From: Diphasiastrum complanatum
Lineage: Eukaryota > Streptophyta > Lycopodiopsida > Lycopodiales > Lycopodiaceae
Assembly: GCA_029204225.1 (NCBI GenBank)
Contig: CM055102.1
Coordinates: forward strand, 45,691,676 to 45,755,675
DNA: 64,000 nucleotides
Reading direction: 5' to 3'
Shown: one piece after another, positions 39,071 to 51,387 of the stretch
Position numbering within the stretch: the first letter of the stretch is position 1
How the letters are laid out: each line of letters opens with the position of its first letter
Notes under the pieces: model-generated
What the model was told of the DNA's origin: nothing
The model's input: only the letters and a program-made list of their open reading frames with translations
Databases searched by the model: none
Position numbers and translations under genes: made by a program

Positions 39071-39513
39071 TTAATTTTTGGGTACATTTTCTGTATGGCT
39101 AGCAAAGTGAAGCATTTCAACAAATGGCTGAAACTGTGTAGACGTGATTAGAACGATTTGCAGCTGACTGATGCATGCACCAAAGACCCAGTTATTTGTT
39201 CATCTCATTAGATCTGTGCTGTCATAGGGTGATGAATCATGACCCTCGTAGAGGATCACGAAGGGCCATCATATTCCTGAAGTATAGCTTGCAGTTCTAG
39301 TTTACCAGGGAGACAAAAGTATCAATAAAATAATGTATCATACCATTGATTGTAAAATCTTCAACCAGGCCACTTGAAATTCACCTAGCATTTGTGAGCA
39401 TTGATATAGAACATATGGCATCATTGGATTGGTTAAGAAGAGGCAGATTCTGAGCCATAGTACATGCTTGCAACCAAATTTCATGTGGACCGTCCATCTC
39501 CAAATGCTATGCC
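39071..39513. other. Intergenic, nothing recognised
   Basis: Unique-looking AT-rich sequence between the downstream repeats of the permease gene and the hairpin at 39514. No coding or RNA signature is seen. Confidence 0.5.
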
Positions 39514-39617
39514 ATGTATCGTTCATCCGACGGTGCGCTACAGCCTTGTTGCTAGATTCTCCGCCCCGGGGCTCATGTTGCTACAGGCTCTAGCGCACCT
39601 CCTCATGAACGATACAT
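39514..39617. repeat. 104-bp palindromic (foldback) segment
   Basis: Outer arms ATGTATCGTTCAT (39514-39526) and ATGAACGATACAT (39605-39617) are perfect complements. After a symmetric 5-base bulge, GGTGCGCTA (39532-39540) pairs with TAGCGCACC (39591-39599). The central GC-rich part pairs weakly. It is either a small foldback/MITE remnant or a hairpin-forming transcript. The sequence does not decide. Confidence 0.8.
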
Positions 39618-42600
39618 ATACATAGTAAATTTTATCACTTCATTTTTTTTCTATTTGTAGGTTTTTGAGGTCTTATTCTAGCCTTTTGTGTACTCCATAA
39701 AAAATATTGTGGGTTTTTATAAGGTTGGTTTGAAACATTTTGATGAGCACTCTACCATTGGTACAGGCTTCCAAAAAAGCTATGAAAATACTCGAGATTG
39801 CAAGATAATGTCAATAGCATTCATTGTACTAGAATATGCCTAAAAACACATGTTGGACACTAAAATTGAGGAGAGATTCAGTCCAACTTCAAGGCCTTTC
39901 CCCAAGAGGCGAAGTCAAAGTTTTGGAACCCAAGGTTGAGCAAAAAAATATTAAAGTATTCTCAAAATTCAAGGAACTTTGTCATAATCAAGGAAATGAA
40001 TTTCTCGCTTGCAAGACTTGCACCAATTACAAGATTGGCTTTCTCATTTGTCGCTTCATTGTTCTGGATAGAATCTCATCATATAATCAAGTTACCCAAT
40101 TTTTGCACTTTTGAGATTGATTTTCGGGGGTTGTTTGCCTATGTGGCATTTTCCAGTCAGCTTCATGTTGATCATGATGACTAGCCCATAGCTTGCTACC
40201 TGCAATTGGTGCCTGCATACCTCTCTAAGAAGAGAGCGAATATAATAACTTACTCAAGAATATAATGACCTACCAATTAATTATTCCCCGCTCAAGCCTG
40301 CACGTGTCAAATATGCTTGAGCTTGCATAGAGCAACCATCTATGGGATGTAGCCAATGCATGCATGTACCTCATTGCTCCCTTGATGCATTCTAGACATT
40401 GATTACATCCCATATCTAGTCTCACTATAAATGATACCCCATAGATGTCAATGATAAAGCTTGGAGTTTGCATGCGCCCATGTCCTTCCTAAACCTTTTT
40501 TCCTTTCAAAGAGATGAAAGATAACCAACTTCAATGCCATGTTTCATTGTATAAAATGTATTCAAAAAAAAAATTCATTATGTTGTAATCATATCCTAGC
40601 TTGAATTCCAAAAATAGAGATTGGACAAGAAACATGGCATACAATAACTACAATTTTGCATGTTTGTATTTAATTGAAACACTGGCACAAAGAATGGGAA
40701 TTCATTACCTGTGTTCAAATGTGAGGCTTGTGTTGAAATGCTCATTACATAGCATTCAAAATCATTCATGCAATTGAAAATTTTAGACTTGATCGCATGT
40801 GTGAGATTGCAAAAGGATGCGAGTTCACAAGATCTAGGTTTTTTGAATGTGAATACATGGTTAATGCACTTTGTTATCATGCATGCAAAATTATTATAGG
40901 ATTTATTATATTCACCTTCTTGGAAGGTACACAAAATTACAAATACTTTTTTCTAATGTTTGGAGAATTTTTGTTGACGAAGAATGTTGTGCGATGAAGT
41001 TCTATTTCTTTAAAATATGAAAAAGAACTTTGGTTTGGTGAATATTTCAAAGAAATCAAGAATCAGTACGTTTCCTTTGTGAACAATTGTAAGTAGCACC
41101 TCAAGCAAAAAACAAAAAAAACCTAGACTATGCTAAACAGGTTAACAATCTAGTACCACATCTTGAGAAGTATCAAAAAATGCTACTTTTTCCATTATCT
41201 TCCAAAATGTTGTTTTCTTAGAGGATGATGCAAAAGTTATCCAAGTACATAGGAGACAATAGACAAGTGAATGACAAATGCTTGCAACGCACTAAAAGAA
41301 TGCTTGGTGCAATCTAGAAGGTACTTGGGCCTTGTCATTAACAAATGAACCAAAAGATGACAATGGTAACTTATTTTGTCAGAGCATCCAAAAATATGAA
41401 TGAAGCAAACTTCATACAAGTTGACTTCATATGGACTCTTATATTCAAGTGTACATCGGAGGTAACAATACTTTTTAATATCTCCATGTATGTCATTTCA
41501 ATTCGAATATTACCATAGCTTTTTAGATGCCTCCTTTTGATAGCTTGACAATACCTCTATAAAAATGAAAATTAGACAGTGTTTTCCATATTTTATTAAT
41601 GTTCAAAAACTTAAACACATTTCAAAAATTTCAAAGAAGAATGGTTTGCTTATGAGTCTTACCCACGATCAAATAAAGCATATGTATAATTGTATCTAAA
41701 ACTAAAAAACAAAAATGTGAAAGGCTCTTTTTCTTGCCAATATTATGCATTTTACAAAATTTTCAATGATTATACAAAAGAGTGCAAATTCATCACAATA
41801 CAAAATCAATAAAGTTTCAAAAAACATGCAAATTTACATAGGCTACTAAGCAATACACATATAAAAAAAAATTTGTATTTTGAAATGTACTATGATACAT
41901 TTATCTTGAATTCTCTCAGTCTACTCTATCTTGGACTGTTTCTCCAATGAAAGTTGTAAGTTAGAGTCATGCAATAACTTTCTTCTTTCATATGGATCCA
42001 TGAAATTGTACCTCTAACACTTACTAAAATCAACATATGCTACATACAATGCAAAATATGATGAGTCAGACTTGAATGTGGAATTCATTAGTCCATATCC
42101 TAAGATTTGAATTGCTGCAATTCTTTTTTTGCAAATATTATTCTATGCACTCTTGCAAAATGGCCTAGTGCAAGTTCTCTTTGAAATTCACCAACAAAAG
42201 ATCTCAATCCTCCTCAACAAATTGCAAACTCATCCAGATAGAGAGTTTCCTATGATAAAGAGAATATGTGAGTTCCAAGATAAAACAATGGATAAAATAT
42301 CGATTAATAGAATACGAGACATTGAAGCATTCCACTTTGTCTTCTTCGATGACTATTTTATGGTCAATGTTATGACCACCCCTTGACGTCAATGAAGTAG
42401 GCACTTGGCTTTGGAATCCAAGTTGTCTTTGGAATGTGATGAGTTCCTCTTCAATAGATGGATCAACGTCATTTCCATGCATATTCTTCACTACCATTTC
42501 CAAACACTCTTTTTCAAAAAATTGATCATCGTTCAAATCATCTACACTAAGTAGAAAATCATTGGTCTCATAATCAATTAAATAAGAGAACTCATCAAGG

Positions 42601-44029
42601 TCCTAGTTTAAAATGCAAAGAGCCTCAGTCTTTATGAAATCGAAAAGATCTAATATATCTGATAGGATTAAAAAAAAAGCTCATTATCTATATTGTAAAT
42701 AGGGAGAGTAGCTAAGGATTTATAATCAGGTAAAAGAGTAGTAGATTAAGGACTAAAAAAAAATCCAAAAATCTACGTCTCTTTTTGTAAATCTGACCAA
42801 TCTATAGATTTGAAATTATCATGCAGTTTGGTGAACATTATATCAAGTTTTGCTTTGAACTTGATTTTGTTAATATTCACCAGATCCTAATAATGAATCA
42901 TATCATTCTTCTGAGATCTAAATAAAAGGGGGGCTAAGAATAGATTTGAATCTAACATAATATTTAAGTCTTTTAGAAACAGAAGCAAAAACAATCTAAA
43001 AAAGAGCAAAAGTAGTCTTAAAATAATTTATGTTCAGAATCTCACTCATGCTAAATTTTTTATATATTGAAAAAAAAAAAAAAAAACAAAAAGGCAACTC
43101 AAAATCAGACATGGAAAGAAAAGCAAGTGAATATCGGTTTTGAGTGTGCCGGGTAGTGCGTCTGTAGAATTCAAAAGCCTTCACTATGTCTAAAAGTGAT
43201 AGTTGTATCGAATTCTAGATATCAAGTTGACAACAAATTTCTTCAACCATATCATTTAGGACATCTCTGTATCGCAAGTATAAATTATTTCTATAATAGC
43301 ATAAGAGTGCATGTTAGACTAACGATAACTTTATACGTTGAGGGTATATCTTATGCATTATGTACTACAATTATAAATCAAAAACTAGTATCAAGGTGTT
43401 ATTGACTTTGCACATTATTGTACATTGAGATCATCAAATCAACATTCACAAAAAAAAAAATGCACTTTGGAATTATATATACGTATATGTAATTGTATGT
43501 GTATGTGTTTTTTTTTTGTTTTTTTTAGTTTCATTTCAGGGAGAGCGAGGTAATAGTTATAGAGATATATCCTAATATTGTGAAACTTGCTGAACACAAG
43601 AATTACAGACTAGAACCTAGCTAGTCAACATAGTAATTGCAAAGGGATGGTTGATATTAAACATTCTTGTGAGGCCCTATTATGGCCTGCAATTAGGCTC
43701 ATCCTGACCAATCACAACACACCATGTGTATGTTCTTTTACCTTCACAATTGCTATGTTGCTTTATTTGCCATGACCACTTGGTAGTGCCAAAAAATCTA
43801 AAAAAATGTTGACAAAGTCAAAAGTAGTTCCTACTATATACCAAACTATTGACATAAAATGACCAACGAGAGTTCAATGCCATAACATACATTTTCCTAT
43901 CAAATGTTGTCATTCAAGAAACAAGAGAGATGTTTGTTGGATGAAGGTAGAATATTCTTCGTGAGTAACTTTTTTGAAGCTATGCTTTATCATTAATTAC
44001 ATGTGTTGTATCTCGTTGAGGCCATCTTC
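39618..44029. other. Intergenic, no confident gene
   Basis: Long AT-rich stretch. Poly-A/T tracts lie near 40566, 43070 and 43508, and a TATATACGTATATG patch near 43478. Apart from the minus-strand frame listed at 42140-42610, no frame has coding character. No LTR, TIR or RNA gene is recognised. Confidence 0.5.
42140..42610 (-). pseudogene. Unidentified minus-strand coding-like frame
   Basis: Read on the minus strand from about 42610, an open frame gives an acidic, well-mixed protein segment (DFLLSVDDLNDDQFFEKECL, then EEELITFQRQLGFQSQVP) ending near 42204. It looks more coding-like than its surroundings, but I recognise no family. It lacks a clear start, is flanked by AT-rich noise and is 2 kb upstream (in plus coordinates) of a gypsy element. 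It may be a scrap of a transposon gene or of a host gene. Confidence 0.3.
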
Positions 44030-44459
44030 CTTCAGCGCGGTAGTGAATATCTATTCTTAACGGTTACCTTGTTTAATTTCTTATAATCGACACAAAAGCA
44101 ACCAGAACCACTGGTGATGCCCAAGGAGACTTTCTAGGTTGTACCCACCCCTTCTTCAAGTAATCATGTAAATGCCTACTTACCTTAGCCTCTTCCGATG
44201 CACTCATCCGATAAGGACGCTGTGCGATCGAAATTGAACCAGGTATAAGGTCGATTTTATGATCAACTGTCCTTTCAGGTGGTAAACCTATAGGAAGGTC
44301 TAAAAAACCATCATTGAATTCCTGCCCAAGCTCATTATAGGATTCAAACTTTGTAGTGTTCTCACTGGGTATATTCATGGCATTTATGTTAAGTTTTTTA
44401 TCATTGCAAATGAAATCATTATGAAAACATAAATAAAATTTAAAATCAGAATTCTTCAT
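44030..44459 (-). pseudogene. Gypsy RT, N-terminal part only
   Basis: Shows [20 protein letters not shown] and [20 protein letters not shown], the entry into the RT fingers. After a frameshift comes the [19 protein letters not shown] homologue near 44040-44100. Everything downstream, including the catalytic box, is missing. Confidence 0.85.
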
Positions 44460-44582
44460 TATTGAATTAAGTTCCTATTTATAATAAGGTTAACATTTTT
44501 AGTGTTAACACTTAAACTAGCCTTATCTTAATCAAAGAATTCTCATGCATAAAAGATAAAGTTTTTTCAACAAAATCAATTC

Positions 44583-44933
44583 TCAATGACTTATTCTTAT
44601 CAAAATACTATTGTTCACAAGAACAATATCTACATTAGCTAATGCAACAACATGAAATTCTAGTTTTTCAGAGTAATCTTGTATGTGTAACTCTACATCA
44701 GGAACAACAGAATCCATAAACTCGGAATTGCTACCCGATGCCATTGTCACACAATATTTTTTCTCACTTTTTTGGGTAGGAAGGTTTAGCATCTGCACCA
44801 AATCTACATTAATAAGGTTATGAGTGGATCTTGTGTCAAAAAGGACATTAACAACTTGATCTTTAACTTTACCTTCAATGCAATTAAGGTCATTAGGTCC
44901 AAAAATTAAAGAACTAAGGAAACATACATCCAT
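44583..44933 (-). pseudogene. Gypsy aspartic protease remnant
   Basis: The frame carries VKDQVVNVLFDTRSTHNLIN. The catalytic motif expected is DTGSTHNLI, so the Gly is replaced by Arg, which should abolish activity. The flap-side sequence VTMASGSNSEF follows. It lies between gag and RT in the usual gypsy order. Confidence 0.82.
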
Positions 44934-44987
44934 CTCATTACTTCGAGATAGATTATCTAAGGTAGAAGCTGGTTCTTTGATGCAATC

Positions 44988-45854
44988 TCATGCAAGGTGA
45001 TCCTCACCATTGCACTTGAAGCACAAGTTCTTCTTATGAGCTTTAGCTATATCTTTGCCACCCTGATGATTTTTAAAGTATTTCTTGATTTTCTTAGGAT
45101 TGTTGGAATTGGGATGTGTTTCATTGATAGCTTCCCTACACTTCCTCTTGAATTGAAAGCCTTTCTTTGGCTCATTAGGCTGGTGACCCCTAGATGGCTT
45201 AGATGTGTCATCAAAATACTTTGCAACCCTAATAGCATCCTCTAGGGTTTTTGAATGGTTCTTATGAACATCCACTTGGTAATCTTTTGGTAACCCATCA
45301 ATAAACATTAACATTTGTACCTTTGGTGGAATGTTACTATAAAGTGGATTCAGGTACTTATGAAAATCTTGAATACATTGTTCCAAACCTTTATTCATTG
45401 TTAAATGTCTCAACTTTTGAAAGTGTTCATAGTCATCTAATAGTGGTAGGAAGTATTCCATAAAAACTATGCAAAAATCATCCCATGTACAAGGTTGATT
45501 GCCTTTTGCAACTAGGTCATCCCACCATACTAAGGCTCTTCCTTCAAGGAACATAGTTACAGTGGACAACTTTTCACATTCAAGGAATTGGTTCATGCCA
45601 AAATATTTGTTCCATACATTAAGCCATGAACTTACCACTTGCAAGTTCCTATCTTTCTCCCCCCCCCCCCCCCTTAAACAATTTTACGGGAGGTGGAACA
45701 CATGCTTCCTAGACTCTAAGTCTTGGTTCCTTTGATTTGTTTCAAGAAGCTTTTTATTAGTGGCTTGAATTTGTTGGTATAAAAGTTCAAGAACTTGTGC
45801 CACATTGGATGGGTTTGATAGATCAAATGATGGTTTTTCATTGGTTTGATCCAT
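44988..45854 (-). pseudogene. Gypsy gag of copy H
   Basis: Starts at ATG 45854 (MDQTNEKPSFDLSNPSNVAQ). It meets a 15-base poly-C tract at 45659-45673 that shifts the frame, then runs through WLNVWNKYFGMNQF, EGRALVWWDDLV, FMEYFLPLLDDYEHF and the LPKDYQVDV motif. It ends with a zinc knuckle CFKCNGEDHLA just before 44988. These are standard retrotrans_gag capsid and nucleocapsid features. Confidence 0.85.
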
Positions 45855-46833
45855 TGGAGTTGCTTGTGTGTTTTCCTATTAAGAAAATACAACAACAAGT
45901 AATTCTAATTAGAATGGTAGAAATGCTTCAATTCTTACATAATCCAATGCGAATAAAAGCATTTACTTCTACTTATTCAATACTTATTGTTTGTAAGCTC
46001 AATCCAAGCTTAAGAGAAAACTATGCCAAGCAATTTCCTACTTTTGCCTCAATCCAAAGCAAAAAGCAAAACTAATCTTTATGTAAACTTCCCATTCCAA
46101 CTCCATTTCCGTTTGTCATTTCAAATTCAACACAAATTTTCACATTATTCACTTTCCTAGTTCTTCAAATCCACAAAACTAGTGACTAGAAATGGAAAGC
46201 TAATGAAGTTTTATGAAAACCTCACTTTTCAAATTTGTTCTTCAGATTTATAGGTCTGAAAATCAAATTTTCAAAGTGACAAAAAACAGAACTTCAAAAC
46301 CTTTTTTATGCATAAAGTTACACTACCTTTTCCTTCCTACATTGCCATTTTCATGAAACTAGTAGGTAGAAAGGTGTAACTAATGAAGTTTTTATGAAAA
46401 CTTCACTTTTCAAATCTGATTTTCAGATTTACAGGTCTGAAATATAGAACTTCAAAATGAAAATCAAAAGTTGAAACACTTCATTTATGCAAAAAAAAAC
46501 ACTAGTTTTGATCAAAACACATAGCTAGAATCAATCTTTGTGCAAAAAAAAAGTTTGTGAATGTAGAGGAAGACTTCCTCTAGCCATCCCACAAATATTT
46601 TTTCAAAAAGATTTACAACCAAAAACCCACTATAAAACATCCCTAACAAATATAAAAAATCAGCCTCTAAACAATTTTATAAGCATCACTACTCTTTATC
46701 AAGAGAACTAGATTCAGTGAGTACTTCAACTACAAGCTTCCTATTACTAGAAAAGCCAATAATCTTCTCCAAAAAAAATTTAGTTTGTGATCTTTATAGA
46801 ACTTGAAGAAGGTTAGAAAGGTTACCATCCTTT

Positions 46834-46850
46834 GTCTAGCTCTAATTCCA
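46834..46850 (-). other. Degraded iMet-type PBS of copy H
   Basis: Minus-strand TGGAATTAGAGCTAGAC resembles the iMet PBS TGGTATCAGAGCCA with about three mismatches. It sits where the LTR/leader boundary is expected, about 1 kb before gag. Confidence 0.45.
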
Positions 46851-47442
46851 CTTTTACAAATGAAGTCAAGAAGTCTTTCAAATCCAAAGGTAGTGCCTCC
46901 AAAGGTCCTCTAAGTAACTTGCAAGCTCTAAGATGCTCTCCAACTCCAAGCTAGGATGCCTCCACCTGCAAGTAAGGATCTTCAAGCCTCCATGGATCTC
47001 TCCTCCACCTGTGTCCCTAATCTTAATCAAAAAGGTAGATAACAAGTGGCCTCAAGTATTACCACCCAACCATAGCTAGCTAGCACATGCAATCCTGCAA
47101 CTTGGCTAATCTAGCACCCCCTTGCTAACCAATAACTAATCACAAACATACCACCACAAACCATAACATACTCAACATCCAAACCCTACTTATGTCATGT
47201 ACCATAAGCAAGATCCAAACCCTAAGCATACTACACACAAGAAAACATTCTATACACTAGTAGCCACACTAGAGCATAAGCATAACAAGCAAAAGAGATC
47301 TCTCTCCCTCTCTATGGGCGCCCTCCTCCCCTCATATAGATGGCAAATGGCACCCTCCAATACACTATGGAGTTCCATGCACAACAAATGAGAAAGAGAG
47401 AGGCCTAGGGGAGTTAAAGAACCTTCATAGGCTTATGGAAGG
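46851..47442 (-). repeat. Probable LTR segment of copy H
   Basis: Lies outside the putative PBS and contains no frame. It is interrupted at 47442 by the chromovirus and probably continues from 53529. With no second LTR in the window, its far end cannot be set. Confidence 0.4.
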
Positions 47443-47963
47443 TGTTAGAATCCTCATCGTCGTGCCGGTCATTGCTAAAGCACAAACAGGTGACAAACGC
47501 TACGTTACCACCCAACCATAGAGGTACTGCCATCTCACCCCCGTGCATTGGAGCTACAGACCACCATCAACAAGCTCAGATCTCATTTAAGCCATGGTGT
47601 CCCATACCACCATGTCTTACCCTCGATTCTCACCTACCTACATCCTGAGGTCTAGATACTCGTCCTGACCTGTCAGTGGAAGAGTTCTTCATTCTCTTGG
47701 AGAGAATGAATGCCAAGCTCATGGAGATCCACCTCTATATACATAGTCTAGGCGGGTCATCTCCGTCCATAGGAGTCACGCATGACCAACGACACACGGC
47801 AGTTGTGCACACTGACGCAGGTCCATAAGAACGAGTCACCGCACGCCAATAAGACATTGACAGGTGGCACCCACAAGACCTATAACTCCAAATCAGCGTT
47901 CCATCCCATAACTGAGACCGTCACCTCAAGTTTTCTGTTGCGTGCCCTTATGGGTACGTAACA
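47443..47963 (-). repeat. 3' LTR of the chromovirus
   Basis: 521 bp, closely similar to the right LTR, which is 541 bp. The size difference comes mainly from an extra stretch of about 20 bp (GGTCAACCATAGAGG duplication) in the right copy. Confidence 0.93.
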
Positions 47964-47978
47964 TTCCCTCCCCCTTTA
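47964..47978 (-). other. Polypurine tract of the chromovirus
   Basis: Minus-strand AAAGGGGGAGGGAA abuts the 3' LTR start, the correct place for the plus-strand primer. Confidence 0.82.
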
Positions 47979-48930
47979 AGAGTCTCCTCCTAATGGGAGC
48001 AATCTAGGGAAGTTTAGTCTTAAATAGTCCTCTCTCTCCCAAGTGTCCTCGTCATTTATCTTACCTTTCCAACATACGAAAAATTCAGAAACCAAATGGT
48101 TTCTCAATTGGTGACGACAAACGTCAACAACTTTTTCAGGTACATTAGGAACAAAGGTAGACATATCCTCTAACTCAACTAGTTCACCTTCCGGAATTAG
48201 GGAATCATGCCTACTAAGTCGTTTCTTTAAACGACTTACATGGAAGACAGAATGAACCCCAACCCCAATCGGAAGATCTAGTTGATAAGTGACCGAGTTG
48301 ATTTTCTTTACAACCTTATAAGGTCCGCTATATTGAGGAGATAGCTTATGGCATTTTCTCATTCGAAGTACCTTCAAATCCTTAGGGATTTTAGGATACA
48401 CCCAGGTTCCGACCTCAATATCCCGAGGTGAGCGACCACGGTTAGCATAAAATTGAACTCTATCCTGAGCTCTTTTCATGCTTTCCTTGGCCACTAGCAA
48501 TTCTTGCAGGAAATCTACTACAGCTTGCACCTTGAGATCTTTGAGTCCGACCAAAACTAGAGAACACGGCTGAAAGCCATACATCAGCATAAAAGGACTG
48601 AATTCGGTGACAGAATGCTTGGCACTATTGTGCGCAAACTCAACCAAAAGGAGATACTTAATATGAAGAACTAAGACTAAGGGTTGTTTCAAGTTTTTCA
48701 AAAACTGCTTGTCAGAACTTGCCAGTGAACTTGGAGTCACGATCACTAACAATATCATTCGGCAAACCATACAATCTTAACAACTTTTCAATGAAAAGCT
48801 GGGCTAGTGCTGATGCCTTGACAATTAATTTAGTTGGTATAAATTGTGCCATCTTGGTTAGCCTGTCAGCCACCACCCAAATGGCATCGTGATCACTTCG
48901 TGTTTTGGGGATTCCAACGTCCAAAATGAA
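47976..48930 (-). pseudogene. Chromovirus integrase with chromodomain
   Basis: The catalytic-core half begins at about 48924 with KTRSDHDAIWVVADRLTKMA and IVSDRDSKFTGKF (second catalytic Asp). A frameshift follows, then LLVEFAHNSAKHSVTEFSPF. The C-terminal part holds RRM-like basic sequence, the GPY/F motif LSPQYSGPYKVV and VFHVSRLKK. It ends with a chromodomain (PEKVVDVCRHQLRNHLVSEF then CWKG and DTWE) at about 48000-48130. The HHCC zinc module and first catalytic Asp region are missing through deletion. Confidence 0.88.
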
Positions 48931-49942
48931 CCTGTGAACTTGTGAAGCCCAAAAAGAATTTCATATCACTAATTATCAGAGGTCTCGGGCATTCTCGTAC
49001 CTTACAAACTTTGTCATAATTGATTTCAAGACCTTTATCCGATATGGCATGGCCTAGGTATTTGAGTTTTGTCTGGAAGAACTCACATTTTGACTTCTTA
49101 GCATAGAGCTTTTCTTGCCTTAGAAGATCTAAGACAATACGAAGATGCTCTTCATGCTCCTCAAGGGTTTGACTATAAATTAATATGTCATCCAAATACA
49201 CCACCACAAACTTTTCCAGCTACGGATGAAGAATATCATTCATCATCTGCTGGAAAGTGGCAGGCGCATTCGTGAGTCCAAAAGGTAACACTAAAAACTC
49301 ATAATGGCCATACCTGGATCAAAATCCAGTCTTAGGAACATCTTTGTTCCTAATCCTTATTTAATGGTAACCTGATCTAAGATCAATCTTCGAGAAATAC
49401 TTAGCTCCATTTAGACGATCCATAAGATCTTCCATCCTAGGTAAGGAATATATGTCCTTGATAGTTAAATCATTTAACTTTTTAAAGTCACCACACAAAC
49501 GAGTGCCGCCATCCTTTTTACTAACTAAAAGGATTGGTGCTCCCCAAGGGGACTTACTAGGCCGAATATGGCACATCCTAAGGAGTTCTTGTAACTACTT
49601 AGAAATTTCATCCTCTTCCTTGATGCTAACCCTATATGGAAAAAGAGATACATGTTGGCTTCCAAAAAGCAAGTCAACACTCCTTTGGGGAGGTAGGCCA
49701 TCAGGGAGTTTATCAAGAAAAATATCGCTATACTCTTGCCTAAGTTTGTTAAATATTATTCCTTTAGGTGAGTTAACACTTAAGGGATTATTTACAGGCA
49801 CATTCAAAGGCAAATGCGATAAATCAATATTTAGACTCTGGACTGCATGGTCATCCACATAAATTTCATCTTTCAAAAAACAAAGATAAACTTTATTACC
49901 AGAATTTTTCAAAAATTCAACAACATCTGAAGCAGAAACCAA
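48931..49942 (-). pseudogene. Chromovirus RT, RNase H deleted
   Basis: From right to left: an RT lead-in (49942-49595, ending VSLFPYRVSIKEEDEI), the fingers [29 protein letters not shown] at about 49365, and the catalytic box MVVYLDDILIYSQTLEEHEE starting at 49207. Then comes CEFFQTKLKYLGHAIS. The connection domain collapses near 48960, and the next recognisable motif is already integrase. RNase H and the integrase N-terminus, about 1 kb in intact relatives, are gone. Confidence 0.88.
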
Positions 49943-50149
49943 AGGATCAAAAGACCTAGTTACATCGCCTTTTAGCTCAACTTATGAGCTCTTATGCGAA
50001 AAAAAAAAATACTATGCGTAACATAATCCTTTCTTAAAGACTCATTTTTAGAATAAAACCATTCTTTTTTCTAAGATTATGTCTATGCTATCCAAGTTCA
50101 TAATATGAAAATCTAGCGGTTCAACATAATCTTGAATCTGAAGCGGCAA

Positions 50150-50332
50150 CTAAGGAACAAGTTGATCCCAAGCTTGCCGATCTTCCCCCGATGTCATTTT
50201 CACCACATACAAGTGATTACTTGGCGCGGTAGCCACCTTGAGCTTCTGCACCAGTTTAGCATTTATGAAGTTATGTGTGGAACCATCATAAAAAAGAGCA
50301 GTCACAGCTTGGCATCCTATGATTCTATTCAT
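50150..50332 (-). pseudogene. Chromovirus aspartic protease remnant
   Basis: The frame reads AVTALFYDGSTHNFINAKLV. The expected catalytic motif is D-S/T-G, and here it is Y-D-G-S-T, so one residue around the catalytic Asp is altered or displaced. Flap-like sequence follows. It sits between the gag knuckle and RT. Confidence 0.75.
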
Positions 50333-51387
50333 ACGAATGAGATCATGGGGGCCAGAAACAATTGTATTAAAACAATAATTCTTGCAATAGTGTCATCCTT
50401 AAAGGATAAATCAACAAAAGAAATACAAGAATTACCTGGTGCTTTTAGGTTTCCCACCAGATTTCTTTTGTTTTTTTTTTGGACAATCTTTTGAAAGATG
50501 CCCCTTCTCCATACAGGAGAAGCACAAGCCGTCAGTTCTCGCCTTGTCGTAGTTTGCGCGATCCAACTTGACGCGCTTTTTCCCGCCTTGGGAACTGGTG
50601 TCTGTTTTGTCTCTGCCCCCCTTCTTGAAAAATTTCTTTTCTTTCTACTCAGCCTTGGGCAAATTTTGCTCCTTGTGAGAGGCAAAATGGGCGTCGTCGA
50701 AGATTTTCGCAAAGCGAATAGCATCTTCAATCATTATGTGGTTGGTGACGCCGCACTTCTAGCTGAAATTCTTTCAGAAGCCCCAAAATAAAATGTAACT
50801 TCAACAGGATAGGATCGATTCGCGAGGTGAATTGGGACAAATTTTCTTGGAATTCTTGGATATAGGCATCTAAAGGCCTAGTACCCATCTGCACGGTGGC
50901 AAAGTGCCGCTAATGCTCAAAATCATCCAACACCAGAAGAAAAGCAGTTTTAAAGGCTTCTTGAAAGGCATCCCATGTAGAAGGGGCACTAGCCCTCTCC
51001 TTCAGATCCTGCCACCATGTAAACGCCTTTTTGCGTAAAAACATAAGAGCAGAGGTGATCTTAGTACTATCAAGAAAATGATTTCCACCGATCTAGCCAT
51101 GACATTACCACATCGGGAAGCCGGTCCTTCTTTTCGCCCAAAAAGAATTCCGGATTAGACATTGGATAAACACTAACGGAGCGTGAGTGTGTCGTAGAAT
51201 GCCACTCTTGCTCGGTCACGACATGCTTGGCTTGCATTTCTAGAATTTGGTCTTGCAGCAAATTCAGGGCTTGTATGAGCTGGTTAGTATCTACATCAGG
51301 AGGAGGAGGTGGTGAAGACGGTCCTTCACCTGACGGTCCTTCACCCAAACCCAAAGCTAGTCCAATTATATGTCCAATCAGACACAT
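50329..51387 (-). pseudogene. Chromovirus gag
   Basis: The N-terminal frame (51387-51070) has a Pro-rich stretch then NQLIQALNLLQDQILEMQAK and VVMSWLDRWKSF. Capsid sequence continues in shifted frames (ALMFLRKKAFTWWQDLK near 51030). The nucleocapsid has the CCHC knuckle CFSCMEKGHLSKDC near 50486-50530, followed by a Lys-rich tail. Several frameshifts separate the parts. Confidence 0.82.

Larger units (their letters stand above)
44030..47442 (-). mobile_element. Truncated Ty3/gypsy element (copy H)
   Basis: Minus strand, right to left: part of the LTR, a degraded iMet-type PBS (46834-46850), a leader, gag (45854-44988), protease (44933-44583) and the first part of RT (44459 to about 44030), where the element ends. 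A 6.1-kb chromovirus has inserted at 47442/47443, and the sequence presumably continues at 53529. The rest of pol and the 3' LTR are absent. Confidence 0.8.

Noticed and set aside
45659-45673. Programmed frameshift at the poly-C tract in gypsy copy H gag
   Set aside because: A 15-base homopolymer inside a gene with other lesions is more simply mutation or assembly uncertainty than a programmed signal.
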